Shown here piece by piece: positions 33,833 to 45,912 of a stretch of DNA of 64,000 nucleotides (position 1 is its first letter; every line of letters starts with the position of its first letter). The position numbers and the translations under genes are program-made. The notes below the pieces were generated by a model that saw only the letters and a program-made list of their open reading frames with translations, was not told the origin of the DNA and searched no databases. The stretch covers positions 15,352,114 to 15,416,113 of the forward strand of contig NC_065549.1 in assembly GCF_022605725.1 (NCBI RefSeq), written 5' to 3'. This stretch comes from Anthonomus grandis grandis (Eukaryota; Arthropoda; Insecta; Coleoptera; Curculionidae).

Positions 33833-36700
33833 CCTGGTTGAATATGTATAAATGTATATAATTTGTTCTAACTTCATAATAAGTTTTTCGTAAGTACATA
33901 GAGTGATTATTAAAGATTTAACTATTTCACAAATCTTTGGCGCTAGCAGCAGTTTCTATCGGTTTTTTATTGCATATTATTATTTATTTTGTGTTGTAAA
34001 ACTAATTAATTTTTTGTGTATTTATCTTCTTTGGAATAAATAAAACTATTACCTACACTATCATTATTATTAATATTATTATATACTCTGCAAAAACTAA
34101 ATCATATATGATTGATGACAAATTTATTTGGAATAGAAACTGACAAAATTAGAAGCCTATCTATAATTTCGTAACTAAGCCAAAAGTCAAGAATTGAAAA
34201 CAATCAAACGATAAACAGAAACCCCTATATATAAGACATCACGATGAACTATTAATTTTTCAAAAAATATGTTTTAGAAATTTTTGAAAATTTGGCAGTT
34301 CTTTCGGTGTGAAAAAAATTTCTATATAAAACCGGCAACGTCTTTTTTAATTTTAATAGTATATCTGATTAATATATTTTTTTACATTCTACATAAAATT
34401 CTAGATACATTTTCCGTACAATGCCTTATGTCTAACCGTTTATAATTGATTTTAAATTTTATGTAAAAAATTACGTTGGCAGGCTGATACATTTCATAGG
34501 CAATGGAGTTGGATTTCCAGAAGGGAGAAAACTTCTCTAGTGAAATTCTCAAAAACAGTGAGTTCAAAAATATGCCTCAAAAATTCACAGAAATCTAAAA
34601 AAAACATTTTTTTAACGAAAGCCTCCCCTTTCTATTAGTATTTAGAATTAAAAATAAGGATTTTTAGTTATATTAGTTACATTATATATGTAAAGTTTCC
34701 TTTTACATATATTCCAAAAACTAATATTTTTCGAAATATTTGCAATTTTATCTATCGAATATCGATAGGTCCAGCCTTTTTAAAGTAACAAAGACGTTCT
34801 TCTATATAAAAGTGTTAATACCGAATTACAGAAAATGTTTTTAAAAAACACGAATTTTTACCATTAAAACATAAACTTCATCGATCACCACTGTTCATCC
34901 TCTGGAATGTTTAATTAACTCTGGATTCAACAAGGATCTCAAATTTGTTTAATTTTAGTGTGAATTTTACAAATATGTATTCCCCTAAATTATTTAATGG
35001 AATTAAGATTTGGTAACTAAACTGGACTAACAGTTTTTATGAGCCCTAAGTTTCATCGCAATTTTAGTTATAGACCAATCTCTCGAATTAGTCCTTTAAG
35101 GATACGAAGAATTCTTACTCCACCTATGAAGCTGTAGTCTTACAACCTCAAACTAAAAGGATTCTACCTGCATGTTTTACGGATTTCGGAAATGCTTGCG
35201 ATCTCTTGATTCTGCGCACAACACTGGCAGTTCTGCTAGATTGCCTGTTAATTTATTTAATTTTTGTTCTTAAAGATTTTTTTTCTTAAAACCCATTTTT
35301 CTCAATAAAACTTGGTTTGTTTGTGGGTTAATTATTGATATGGGTAATTACAAGTGACTCGAATATTTCATAGTTATTTAAAATAAATTGTATAAAACTG
35401 TTCTTTACCTACTTCCAACCTTTGATACTTTTGAAATATGTTTGTGAAGAAGTCCGAGCAAGATTTGCCTACTCACTGGCTACCCTGTTCACCAGACCTT
35501 AATCATGAAATACCTAATAAATAATGGGCCCAAAGTGTACCATATACCTAATTTTTGTATACTATTATATTTGTTTATGAAATAAACGGAATGTGTGGTT
35601 AAATGAATAAACTAATATTTTGTAAACTTTAAGAAACTTCTGTTCATGTTAATTACTTTTGCAAAATCTTTTTTCAAAATAAATAAATTAAATTTGTTAC
35701 ATCTGCCTGAATTTGTCTGCCTGAAACTATCACCAATTGTTTAGCACTTATGTTCAGTCTAATACCAACTGGCATTTAACTTAACTTATGGTAATGAGGG
35801 GCACCCACTCAATATCTTAATAAGGCGCCGTTTAACGGGGGCACCAAGTGAGCGCCTGCCCACATATTTTCTTGACAGCACTATAAACATTATCAGAAAG
35901 TTTGATATATTTGAATTTATTACCAGTTTTTTACTATTTATGTGTAAATTGTATATGATCTAGGCGGTTGGGAATTCTTTTTTTTTTTAAGAAATAAAAC
36001 TTTTTTTTTATTTATGGCCATTAGGAAAAATGTAAAAGAAAATATTACGTACGTAGATTTGCTAAAATACTGAAAATATATATAAAATCTACAATAACGG
36101 TAAAACAATAACAATTATTATTATAAAGGGCCTGCGTTACTAAAATTTTTCAAAAAATATGTATTATTAAAAAAAGAAAAAAGAAACAGATGCTCGTAAA
36201 TCCCGAATTTGCACGTCAATATAAAAATAAATAACATAATTTAAATAATGTGAGACGGCGGCCTATATTACATGTCAGGAATATAAAATGAAAAAAAATT
36301 GACAAACTGAGGGTAAAACTGGAAAAAGCCTTGGAAACTATGAAATTACGTGAAACTATTACATATCCAAAATAATATTTAGCAAACCTTTTGTACATGT
36401 AATAAATAGATCTTTTGAAAAAGGTACTTTGCCCACCAATATTAATCATTAAAAGAACTCGTCCATTATCTCAAAGAGACCTACGTAGCTAGAGAAAAAA
36501 TTAAGAAGTCTCGGTCTCAAAACATTTGTTGGAGTTTTTTATTTTTTTTCTAATATTAATCATACTTTCATACTTATAAATTTGGTCAAAAAACATTAAC
36601 ATTATAAACTCATTTTTGTGCTAAATACAACCAGTGAAATCATGGATAAACTAGAAGAAGCATTACATTTTATTTGATAAGCAGTTGGTTTACAAAATAA
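33833..36700. other. Intronic sequence with a tiny transposase relic
   Basis: AT-rich intron. At about 35476-35508 the plus strand reads HWLPCSPDLN, the signature around the third catalytic residue of Tc1/mariner transposases; the surroundings are unrecognisable. A 22-bp stem (ATATATGTAAA/TTTACATATAT, 34684-34712) is present. The segment 35790-35870 is less AT-rich but codes for nothing recognised. Confidence 0.5.
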
Positions 36701-36720
36701 AGTCACAACGGAGGATGCTG

Positions 36721-38152
36721 TGATCAGACTTACTTAGAGATTGTGTCGATTTGGGTATGTGGTCAGGGCATTTGACACAATAAATCATAAATACTTACTA
36801 TACACTTTAGAAGAAACTGGAATTAGAAACATTGTTTTGAATCACCTAAAGAGTTACTTGTCCAATCGTACTCAAAAAATACAAATCAGTTCTACAGTTC
36901 AGTTGAGATGGTCACTGAGAGTAGAATTAGATTTACCAAATATCTTTAAATGTCCAATAATAATCTTTTAACGGATAATATTAATAAAACTTATTTTATG
37001 TTGTATAGATGCTATGATAGTCTACAATCCTTAATGAAATGATCTTACTTAAAATGTTCTACAAAAACGCGATGAAAATTAGTGAAATTACATTAAGTGT
37101 GTTTGTGCATTTAACATAGTGGATCATGAAAACTTGCCATACAATTTGGAAGAACATGGAATTATGAACATTGTTTTGAGTACAAAAACGCGGTGAAAAA
37201 TAGTGAAACTAGTTTAAGTGTGCTTGTGGATTTAGCTAAGGCATTTCACACGATGGATCATAAATACTTACTATACACTTTGGAAGACATCCAAATAAAG
37301 AAGATTGTTCTGGTTCGGCTGAAGAGTTACTTATCCAATAGTATTTAAAAAATACAAATAAGTTCCAAAGTTCAGTACAAATAAAGATACTCTACAAAAA
37401 TGCGATGGAAAATAGCGAAATTCACAAACACGCACAATCTCTGTTTGTGGATTGGGCCAAGGCATTTGACACTGTGGGTTATGAAAACTTTGGAACATTA
37501 CCTTGGACCCGCCGAAGAGTTACTTAATCAAAAAGTACAAACCAGTTCAAAAGCTTAACATGGATGCTTGCTGAGAGAAAATGTAGATTTACCTAATATC
37601 TCTAAATAGTTTATTAATAATCTTTAAACGGCTTATATAAATATTTCCTATTTTATCTCGTACAGATGCTATGCTAGTCTACATTAAAATTAAATCGAAA
37701 AGGTTTTGTTACTTAAATATAGTTCTAGATTCTCATTTGAAGTGAAATGGAAATAACCTTACTTAAAATATTCTACAGGAACGCGATGGAAAATAGTGAA
37801 TTTAGGTTATGTGTTTTGTGGATTTGGGTAAGGTATTTGACACGATGCATCATCAATACTTGCTACTCTTTAGAAGAAACTGAAATTAAGAATATTGTTC
37901 CGGATCCGATGAAGAGTTACTTATTTAATAGTACTAAAAAAGCACAAATCAGTTTCAAGGTTTAGTGTGATGCTCGCTGTAAGAAAAAGTGGCATCAGAT
38001 TTACCTAATATCTTTAAATGGTTTAATAATAACATTTGCACAGCTAATATTGATAAAACCTATTTTATGTCGTATAGATGCTATGATACTCTACTACAAT
38101 GTTTGAATAAAAGCGAAACTGTTTTATTACGTAGATATACATACTACCTAAA
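36721..38152 (+). repeat. Tandem array of partial LINE reverse-transcriptase units
   Basis: Five head-to-tail partial units start near 36721, 37032, 37200, 37430 and 37800. Each carries the RT phrase VDLAKAFDT-DHKYLLYTLE, and most continue to LKSYLSNR-QKIQIS (non-LTR retrotransposon RT, blocks 2-3). The longer units then jump to DLPNIFKWFNNN--ANIDKT, the segment after the catalytic box. The YADD-containing region is missing from the units where it can be judged. Units join through an LLKIFYKNAMENSE-like phrase, fusing the tail of one unit to the RT start of the next. All are pseudogenic. The array resumes at 40588. Confidence 0.75.
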
Positions 38153-38437
38153 CACTATCGTTCATATGTAGAGCAACAAAATTAAAAATTAAATTTTGTA
38201 ATAAAAGCAGCAAGTAAAAAATTTTACTATAAAACATTTTCTTAGCCACAATTAAATACCCACACTTTTTATAAACAACATTCTTATTTTACAAATTGTT
38301 TGCTGTGAGATTCATAAGTAGAGCAACTATTTTTTAAGTTCATTTTAAAATTAGATTTCCATCAATCCAGTTCAGCTATAGTTCTTATAGGATACAAAAT
38401 ACCAAGAGGTAGTCATTTATCCATAAAAATAAAACAA

Positions 38438-39578
38438 AAAATCTTAGTAAAGAAAAGTTTGGGCAAGGGGAAAAACGTTGTAAAATTGCAAAAGGTTTGA
38501 ATTTGAATAAATCAATAGTATCAAGGGCTATTTTCAATTTTAACAGAAGAAATAGACTTTAGAAACGCAAAACTACTAGTGTCGTTGACATAAAATGCTT
38601 TCTGCTAATGATGTTCTATGATGTGCTAATAGTGATTCTGCTAATGCCCTTTATGAGTGAGTCATGTATAAGAGAAGACATTTCTGAAGTGTCTGTGTCT
38701 GTAAGTACCATAAGACGAAGAACTAAGAGAAGCTGGTTTATATGGGAGGAATTCCGCTAAAAAGTCCTTTATATCTAGAAAAAATAGAAAAGCTAAACTT
38801 CGCTTTGCTAGAGAACATGTGTTTGACTCTATGTTTGAAATGTGTTATCTCAGTCTAAGAATTACAAAAGTATTGGAAGAAAGTGATGTTTTTCTGGTTT
38901 AGTCTGGCAAACCATAAGAGAAAAACACAATTTTCAGTCAATCCAGATACTATTAAAGAAACCAAACAATGATATAGGAAGTAGGTTGAAAAAAATTAAT
39001 TCTCATTTATATATCCTCATCTCAGTCTAAAAATTAAAAAGGTATTGGAACAAAGTGATGTTTGGCAAATCATAAGAGAAAAACACGATTTTCAGGAGAT
39101 CACATTTGAATGACTGTAAACTGGAAAACGGTACTATTTCAACCCTAAATATACAAGAGCTACTCTGAAGCATGGAGGAGGTGGAATTATAGTATGGGGT
39201 GTTTTTCGGGGTTTATCATGGGTCCACTAGTGAAAATAGTGGGAATATTGGACCGTTTTGTATATTGTGGCATTCTAGAAGACCACATGCTTCCATTTGC
39301 CGAGGATAACATGAGTTTAAAATGGACATTTCAGCACGATAATGACCCGAACCTCCAAATTAATAAAAGATTGGTTTGTTACAAATAACATCCTATGTAA
39401 TGCTTTGGCCAGTACAGAGTCCCCATCTTAACCCGATAGAGTGGGATGAAATTGACAGGGCCATTCATAAGAAAAAACCATCAAAGTTGACCGAACTGTA
39501 TGAAGAAGTCCAAAACGAGTGGAACTCGTTTGAATCTCAAGATTATATTGACAAACCTTTACATTCTATGAAAAATTG
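38438..39578 (+). pseudogene. Tc1-like transposase relic
   Basis: Scattered fragments in several frames show an HTH at 38438-38540 (GEKRCKIAKGLNLNKSIVSR). A phrase NPKYTRATLKHGGGGI lies near 39145-39190, with WGVF downstream. QHDNDP near 39330 is the second catalytic region, and WPVQSPHLNPIEWDEIDR (39408-39465) is the DD34E-type end motif with Glu replaced in context. An internal stretch is duplicated (about 38850-38925 resembles 39018-39085). Many stops and shifts make it inactive. Confidence 0.75.
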
Positions 39579-39592
39579 ATGTCTAAAAGTTA

Positions 39593-40331
39593 TCTATATA
39601 TATATATAAAAGAGTTTGTCCTGACTGACTGACTTATCATCGCAGAGCCCAAACTACAATAGCTAGAAACGTGAAATTTTGCCAACGGGTTACTTTTATA
39701 ATGTAGGCACCGGATAAGAACGGATTTTTCGAAATTCCACCTATAAGGGGTAAAAAATGGGAAAATTGTTACCCGTGACCTCGAGAATTAAGGAAGCGTG
39801 GCTTCGGAGTTTGAACGGAGACTGCCCCGCACCAACGTAACTTAAGAAACCAACTTAAGAACAAAAATTAACTGCAACAATATTTTGTTATAATGTAGGC
39901 CCCGTTTCCATTTAAAGTCTGCTTTGCCATGACTATAAACAAAGCTCAGGGATAGACACTTAAGACAGTTGAAGTAGATCTTAGGGAGTACTGTTTTTCA
40001 CATGGGCAATTTTATGTGGCCTGTTCGAGAGTAAGTTCCGCAAGTAGCCCAATAATTTTAACACCTAAAAGCAGCACCACAAATCTAGCGTACAAGGAAG
40101 TTCTAAATTAACTTTTACTTTTGAAATGTAGGTTTTTAGCGTTTGGTGTAATATTTACGTTTTTTATTATGTTAAAGCCAGTAATTCATGTTTAAGAATA
40201 AACAAAAAATAAATTTTGATACTGATTATTATTTAAATAAATAAAAAAAACCTGTCCATCTCAACTTTCCGCGGACGAAGTCTCCGGTCCACCTCAACTT
40301 TCCGCGGACGAAGTCGCGGGTACCAGGCTTG
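39593..40331 (+). mobile_element. Short Helitron nested in the Tc1-like element
   Basis: The element starts with TC (TCTATATATATATATAAAAG) after a host A at 39592 and ends ...CCAGGCTTG before a host T at 40332, fitting the A|T target of Helitrons. The 3' end carries the hairpin-forming GCGGACGAAGTCGCGG phrase usual in insect Helitrons. The 5' part has the familiar TCATCGCAGAGCCCAAACTA segment. The last 33 bp or so of the hairpin region is duplicated (40258-40290 and 40291-40323). A helicase fragment remains inside. Length 739 bp, so non-autonomous. Confidence 0.85.
39911..40111 (+). pseudogene. Helitron RepHel helicase C-terminal fragment
   Basis: A 67-codon stretch reads CFAMTINKAQG, a stop, then TLKTVEVDLREYCFSHGQFY and VACSRVSS. 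This is the PIF1-like helicase end of Helitron RepHel proteins. One in-frame stop (TAG at about 39953) interrupts it and the Rep part is absent. Confidence 0.85.
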
Positions 40332-40587
40332 TTAAGAATAAAGGATATACCACCAGATATTAAATAAAATTACCAAATTATAAATAATTTAGTTTTTTTA
40401 GTTAGTTGCTCTATAATTGAGCCAACAAATTTGTAATAATTAGCATAAATATTTTAGGTTTTTATTAAATTATAGGTTTACTGTTTTATTTCTAAATAAT
40501 AAAGCCCCAAATAAAAATCCGGTGTCTGATTTCACTGTTCTATAAAAATTAAAATAACAAAAGTTGCTCTACATATGAGCGATAGTG

Positions 40588-40750
40588 TAAGTCAGATGAT
40601 GATAATGATGATGACATAATATGCTTCGGTACAATCATTAAAATACAATTTAAAAATGTTTGTTACATTAGATATATTTCCAGATTATCACTTGAAGTGG
40701 AGTGAATTTCATAAGTTTAATAACATAATCCTACTTAAAATAATCTATTA
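40588..40750 (+). repeat. Continuation of the LINE-derived array after the Tc1 insertion
   Basis: The sequence near 40672-40745 (CCAGATTATCACTTGAAGTG ... CCTACTTAAAATAATCTA) matches the 37725-37785 part of the array. The array was therefore split by the 38153-40587 element. Confidence 0.65.
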
Positions 40751-41579
40751 AAACTTAAATTATATTCAGCAAATGCACTATTTATTAGAATAAACTTCAT
40801 CAGATAACTTTCTTGTCGTAAGAATATGCCTGAGGTAATATAATAAAAAAATACACAATAAAAGATATAAAACATATACGTGATATTATGTAAAATTTAA
40901 CAGGATCCCATTTTTTATATATTCAATCATGTGAAAGAAATGGCTATAAGATCAATAAAGGGGAAAGGCCTATATTCCTATATGAAAGAACAGTATCACT
41001 ACTCATTTAAGACTATGCCTGAACTATGACTGACTCCCTTGAACCTACAATTAACTTAGAGAAATATATAAAATAAAATGATTATGGAGTTGTCACTATA
41101 TTTATGGCAAGTATATCGACCTCTCTTTATTATTGCAGTTGTATTCTCTATGTATTTAATTATGTCACATTATAAATTATTGTTTTATTTAATAAATCAA
41201 ACAAAAACACAAATATGGAAAATTAAACAAAATGCAACTGACGAGATTTATTTCCACTATGGATAGCTCGTTTGCATAGTTTGTATGAAATAAAGCTATT
41301 CTGTATGATTATTAACATTTATAATAAAAGCCTGCTGACGTCATTCACTTGTTTAACTAAACATGTGAACGGTTAATAGTTTCTGACTGACTTGAGTCCC
41401 GTTTAAACAGGTGGTGACCTAACGTTTTAAAAATAAATGCCAGGCCAAAAAAATAACGTGTCGCGTTTTTAGAATTTCTAATGATTTGTTTATTTTTTTT
41501 TTGTGGAATGATTTCGTAATTGTTCACCTTGTCTCCTATGAAGTAAGCATCAAAATCAGGGTGAACATATTGACTCAAA
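40751..41579. other. Intronic sequence, no gene recognised
   Basis: AT-rich intron. A 62-residue hydrophobic ORF (41078-41266) has no recognisable family. Nothing else was seen. Confidence 0.5.
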
Positions 41580-42262
41580 GATGTGACTTAAATTTAAAAT
41601 AATATCAAACTTATTAAAGTAAGTTCTTTTTGCCATTGTAAATGATTCACCCACATTAAACCGCAAGAAAGTTAGCAACTCTATTTATATGTCTGTACAT
41701 ACATACTTACGTAGGCGCCGAGATGCATTATTGGATGCCGGATCTATTGAACCCGACGTCAAAAATCGATAACTTGCGTTTTGTCTCTAAGAATGTAGGT
41801 TGTATAGGGCACTCTATTCAGTTTAAAATTAACCAGAGATGAAGTGTAGAGGAAATACGTCAGAAAATATTACTTTTTAACATTCGTACTTGTTTGTTCA
41901 ATAGAATATGTTCAGACAATTTTTTATGTTAATAGAATAATTTACTTCTATTTATAGTTTGTATAGCATAGTTATGTATCATTGTATCAGGTTGGCTATT
42001 GCTCTATAGTACGCCTTCTATTTTTATTATCTGACGAATTTCCTCATTTATATTTTTTTTTCCTACCAGAATACGCTGATAATGTTTTCTAAAATCATTG
42101 ATTTTAACTGCCTTGAGTTTTACATTAATTGCCATGTGTCTCCTGCATATAAATAATTTTGTCACTCTTAAAGTGGAAAGGATGAGACAGTAAGGGTCAT
42201 TTCAGATAGAAAAATTCATACAAAATTGTTTTTTCATTTGTGTGACTTTTACAAAAACCTTG
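41580..42262 (+). repeat. Direct repeat, left copy (about 0.68 kb)
   Basis: It runs from GATGTGACTTAAATTTAAAA to the phrase CAAAAACCTTGGTTTTTG. It matches 42982-43671 almost base for base with small indels and substitutions. It includes the shared CpG phrase GTAGGCGCCGAGATGCATT. Confidence 0.85.
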
Positions 42263-42269
42263 GTTTTTG

Positions 42270-42992
42270 TAAAAGGCAAAAGTCAAAATGAAGAAAATGG
42301 TCTGGATATGGCTGAAGAGAACCTGGGTGTTAGTACGAGGAGGATTACAAGAGAACTTCGATTAGCATCACACGTGGACGTTTGGAAGACACTTGGGAAA
42401 AAACGGTTTTAAGCCTTTCCATATTCAACCGGTTCAACATCTGCAAGAGGTTGATTATGACTTAAGAGGTCAATTTTGCGAATGGATCCAACAAAATCGA
42501 GGCCTAAATAAATACATTTTATTTAGCGATGAAACTCATTTTACCCCAATGGAATTCTTAACCGACATAATGAACATCGGTGGTCAGATGAAAATCCTCA
42601 TTCCACGTTTGAACGAAACTTTCAACATCGATTCAGTGTTAACGTGTGATGTGGAATGCTGAACGACCAGTTGTTTGGTCCTTTTGTATTACATGATGTT
42701 CCGCTAATTGTTCGCACCGAATGTATTTTCAACACGATGGACCCCCGCCTCAGTTTAGTCGCCGAGTGCGTAATTTCTTACACAATCGTTTTCCTGATCG
42801 TTGGATTGGCATACGAGGACCTCAAGTTTGGCCACCGAGGTCACCAGACTTAATCTACTGGATTATTGCCTCTGGTGGTGGATGAAAGCTCTAGTGTACG
42901 AAATACCAGTAGAAACCGTAGAAGGACTCCACAATCAAATTTTGAATGCTTCAAATATTATTAAAAACAATCCTTGTAACAATGTGATTTAA
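42270..42992 (+). pseudogene. Mariner-like transposase fragment between the direct repeats
   Basis: Frames at 42393-42662, 42656-42853 and 42801-42992 together read GKNGFKPFHIQPVQHLQEVD, then YILFSDETHF (first catalytic Asp), then MLNDQLFGPFVL and VWPPRSPDLI (third-Asp motif), ending ETVEGLHNQILNASNIIKNNP. This is the mariner/Tc3-like family common in insects. An N-terminal HTH remnant (ENLGVSTRRITRELRLAS-like) precedes it near 42310-42370. Frameshifts and a missing second catalytic region show it is inactive. Its 3' end runs directly into the right repeat. Confidence 0.8.
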
Positions 42993-43671
42993 ATTTAAAG
43001 TAATATCAAACTTATTGAAGTAAGTTCTTTTTGCTATTGTAAATGATTCACCCACATTAAACCGCATGAAAGTTAGCAAGTCTATTTATATGTATGTACA
43101 TACTTATGTAGGCGCCGAGATGCATTCATTATTGGATGCCGGATCTATTGAACCCGACGCCAAAAATCGATAACTTGCGTTTTGTCTCTAAGAATGTAGG
43201 TTGTATAGGGCACTCTATTCAGTTTAAAATTAACCAGATATGAAGTAGAGGAAATACGTCAGAAAATATTACCTTTTAACATTCGTACTTGTTTGTTCAA
43301 TAGAATATGTTCAGACAATTTTTTATGTTAAAAGAATTATTTACTTCTATTTATAGTTTGTATAGCATAGTTATGTATCATTGTATCAGGTTAGCTGTCT
43401 ATCGCACTATAGTATGCCTTCTATTTTTATTATCTGACGAATTTCCTCATTTATATTTTTTTTGCTACCAGATTACGCTGATAATGTTTTCTAAAATCAT
43501 TGATTTTAACTGCCTTGAGTTTTACATTAATTGCCATGTGTCTCCTGCATATAAATAATTTCGTCACTCTTTAATGTGATGGACGAGACAGTAAGGGTCA
43601 TTTCAGATAGAAAAGTTCATACAAAATATATTTCTATTTTTTGTGAATGTTACAAAAACCCTGGTTTTTGA
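42982..43671 (+). repeat. Direct repeat, right copy (about 0.69 kb)
   Basis: Partner of 41580-42262. It begins AATGTGATTTAAATTTAAAG and ends CAAAAACCCTGGTTTTTG. It contains a few extra bases (for example CATTCATTATTGG against CATTATTGG). Similarity looks well above 90 percent by eye. Confidence 0.85.
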
Positions 43672-44770
43672 CATCTTTAAATAGTAGCAATAAAGTAAAA
43701 ATATTATGGCTTGCAGAAAACATGGGAGCTCAAAAGTTTGTTTACACCAACTGGTATGATAAATGGACCAATAATTGGCCTGTTTCAGCTACTTGAAAAA
43801 TTAGATGAGCATAGGTGAATAGGATTTTTGTAAAATTGCCAAATTTCTGCAGAAATATGGACCACAATGCAATGTTTAATAAATACCTATGAAGAATCAT
43901 AGATGAAAGTATGAAAGGATAGGACTACAGCAAAGTCTCTGAACGGCGATAATGTCTATGAATGTCAGTGATAATAAACAACAATTTCAGGGACAAATCC
44001 ATCAAGTGCCAGATTCTAGAAATCACCAAAGAAATTTTACTTAACACCGCAGACTATTAGGAGCACTCATTGTAAACATTTTTTTCTTCTGCATACATAT
44101 TGCATTACTTTTTTCTTTAAATTTTCATTAAAATGATGCTATTCTCTTTAAACCAACATTTTATATTTTTAAGACCTAATCAACTATCCAAGTTAAAATG
44201 TCTTTAAAAACTTCCTTCAAATTAACTTTTCTTTTATCTTCTTCTTCGGTTTGAATCATGACTCCATGAATAATACTTTACAACCGTATAATTATCCGCA
44301 AGGTTAACATTATGTTATGAATAATGCTTTACAAATTAAGGTTGATTCCAAGAGTACCACTTTGCACCTGTTTATTTTCAGAACAACATATTAATTGGAC
44401 CTATCAATGGAACAACATGATATTGACTGATTACTCCAACTTTATTTAAAAGCATGAGGATATTAGCTGGATACAAGTATAGTTTGGAGACAGCTGGGTG
44501 AATACTTTATGCATTCTACATTTTAAAAACCGCAGGCTTTTAAGGGGTTCTAAGCTGAGGTGAGGTGTCTTCACGTGACCGATCTATACTTTGCATAAGA
44601 GCAAAGAGATAGTTCGATGAAATTCTTGAATATTCATACGCTGAATATGTGGCTCCAATATGTTTCCGTAAACGTGATAATACAAAACAGCAAAATTATC
44701 TACCAGCGAGATATCCTGATTAAATTTAATTTTAAACACATTTTTCCGGCATAATGAGATCACCATACCC
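43672..44770. other. Intronic sequence, no gene recognised
   Basis: No recognisable frame or RNA gene. The stretch 44340-44580 is slightly less AT-rich; nothing identified. Confidence 0.5.
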
Positions 44771-44774
44771 GTAT

Positions 44775-45912
44775 GTAAGAAATGACAAAAAGCTATAGAG
44801 GAATAACCCTCTTTAATACAGTAATAAAACTACTCACGAGTATTCTCAAGAACAAACTGCAAATTAACAAATGGAAACGCAAATTAAGAATACTGAACAA
44901 CAACAGGTCTTCACAAAGGGACGGTTAATAACAGACGCATTATTTATAATAAAACAAATAAAGTACAGTATGCCAGTGTATATTTGCTTCATTGACCTAA
45001 CCATCGCGTTTGACAGCGTTGACATAAGATACCGGAGAACATAACAAAGATAATCCATAACTTGAATAACAATAACGTAATAAAGGTTAAAGGAAGAGAT
45101 TAATTCACTTAAAACATCCCAATACCGGGAGCAATTAGACAGGGTGACAGCCTAAGTCCCTTCTTGTTTAATCTTCTCAAAAGAATTGGTATGATGTGTT
45201 ACGCCGACGATGCAGCAATTATTGCCGAATCAGAAAACGACCTACAGAAACAACTCTGTTAGTTCTTCCAACTAAGCCACCACTCAGTTTGAACATCTCT
45301 ATCAACAAAACCAAATGTATGACAATTGTCAAAGATCCGCCCAGATGTAAGTTAGTGAGAAGAGGACAATACCATAGAACAGGTGATGCCATTCAGATAT
45401 ATCAAGCACCCACGACCCAGTCAAAGATCGGAGAAGCCAGATTAACAAAGCATCGACAGTCGACACTATACGAGATATAGTCTGGTCAAACCACTTATAT
45501 GAGCAAAGATAGCAAAATTAGAATCTACTTGATTCATATCAGACCGATTACGACGTACAGTATAGAAGTTCGCGAAGACAACAATAAGACAAAACATATG
45601 CTAAGGATGGCCGAAATGAAAAGACTGAGAACAATAGTGAGGAAAACAAAAAGAGACAGAGTAAAAAAACATAGATATCGGAGAACAATACGAAATACAA
45701 GATATTGTGAGACGGGGAAGACAACGTAACAAGCAGTGATACGACCATGGAAATAGAGTTCGGATCGGATGGAGTACGGATGGAAATAGAGTTCCGAAAA
45801 CAGTCCTAGAAAATAACCCGCCCCGCTTAAGACCTCTCGGGTCTATCTCTCAGGAACAGATACAGAGGCTGCTTCACATTAACAGATCTCCAACAAGTAG
45901 AAGAAGAAGAAG
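44775..45912 (+). mobile_element. RTE-like non-LTR retrotransposon relic
   Basis: Decayed RT sequence on the plus strand reads SYRGITLFNT (about 44790), FTKGRLITDALFIIKQIK-like text (about 44910-44960) and PVYICFIDLT (about 44970), with GDSLSPFLFNLL nearby. MCYADDAAIIAESENDLQ (about 45195-45250) is the catalytic YADD box. Later come SKDSKIRIYLIHIRPITTYS and EMKRLRTIVRKTKRDRV, the family's conserved C-terminal tail. The element ends in an AGAAGAAGAAG tail at about 45900-45912. This LINE type is very abundant in beetle genomes. Frameshifts and stops occur throughout. Confidence 0.8.

Larger units (their letters stand above)
38153..40587 (+). mobile_element. Tc1-like transposon with repeated TIR motifs (IR/DR type), interrupted
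   Basis: The outer ends CACTATCGTTCATATGTAGA (38153) and its inverse ending CGATAGTG at 40587 form TIRs, with the shared core TCATATGTAGAGCAAC. A second inner pair repeats the core: TTCATAAGTAGAGCAAC near 38311 and GTTGCTCTATAATTGAGC near 40402. Two direct copies at each end, inverted between ends, is the IR/DR layout of many Tc1-like elements. The transposase relic between them is on the plus strand. A Helitron sits inside (39593-40331). TA follows the right end; the left flank is altered (TAAA). Confidence 0.75.

Noticed and set aside
39597..39610. (TA)n microsatellite
   Set aside because: Part of the Helitron 5' end rather than a separate feature.
41078..41266. 62-residue ORF with a putative membrane segment
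   Set aside because: Same reason: AT-rich chance frame with no family resemblance.
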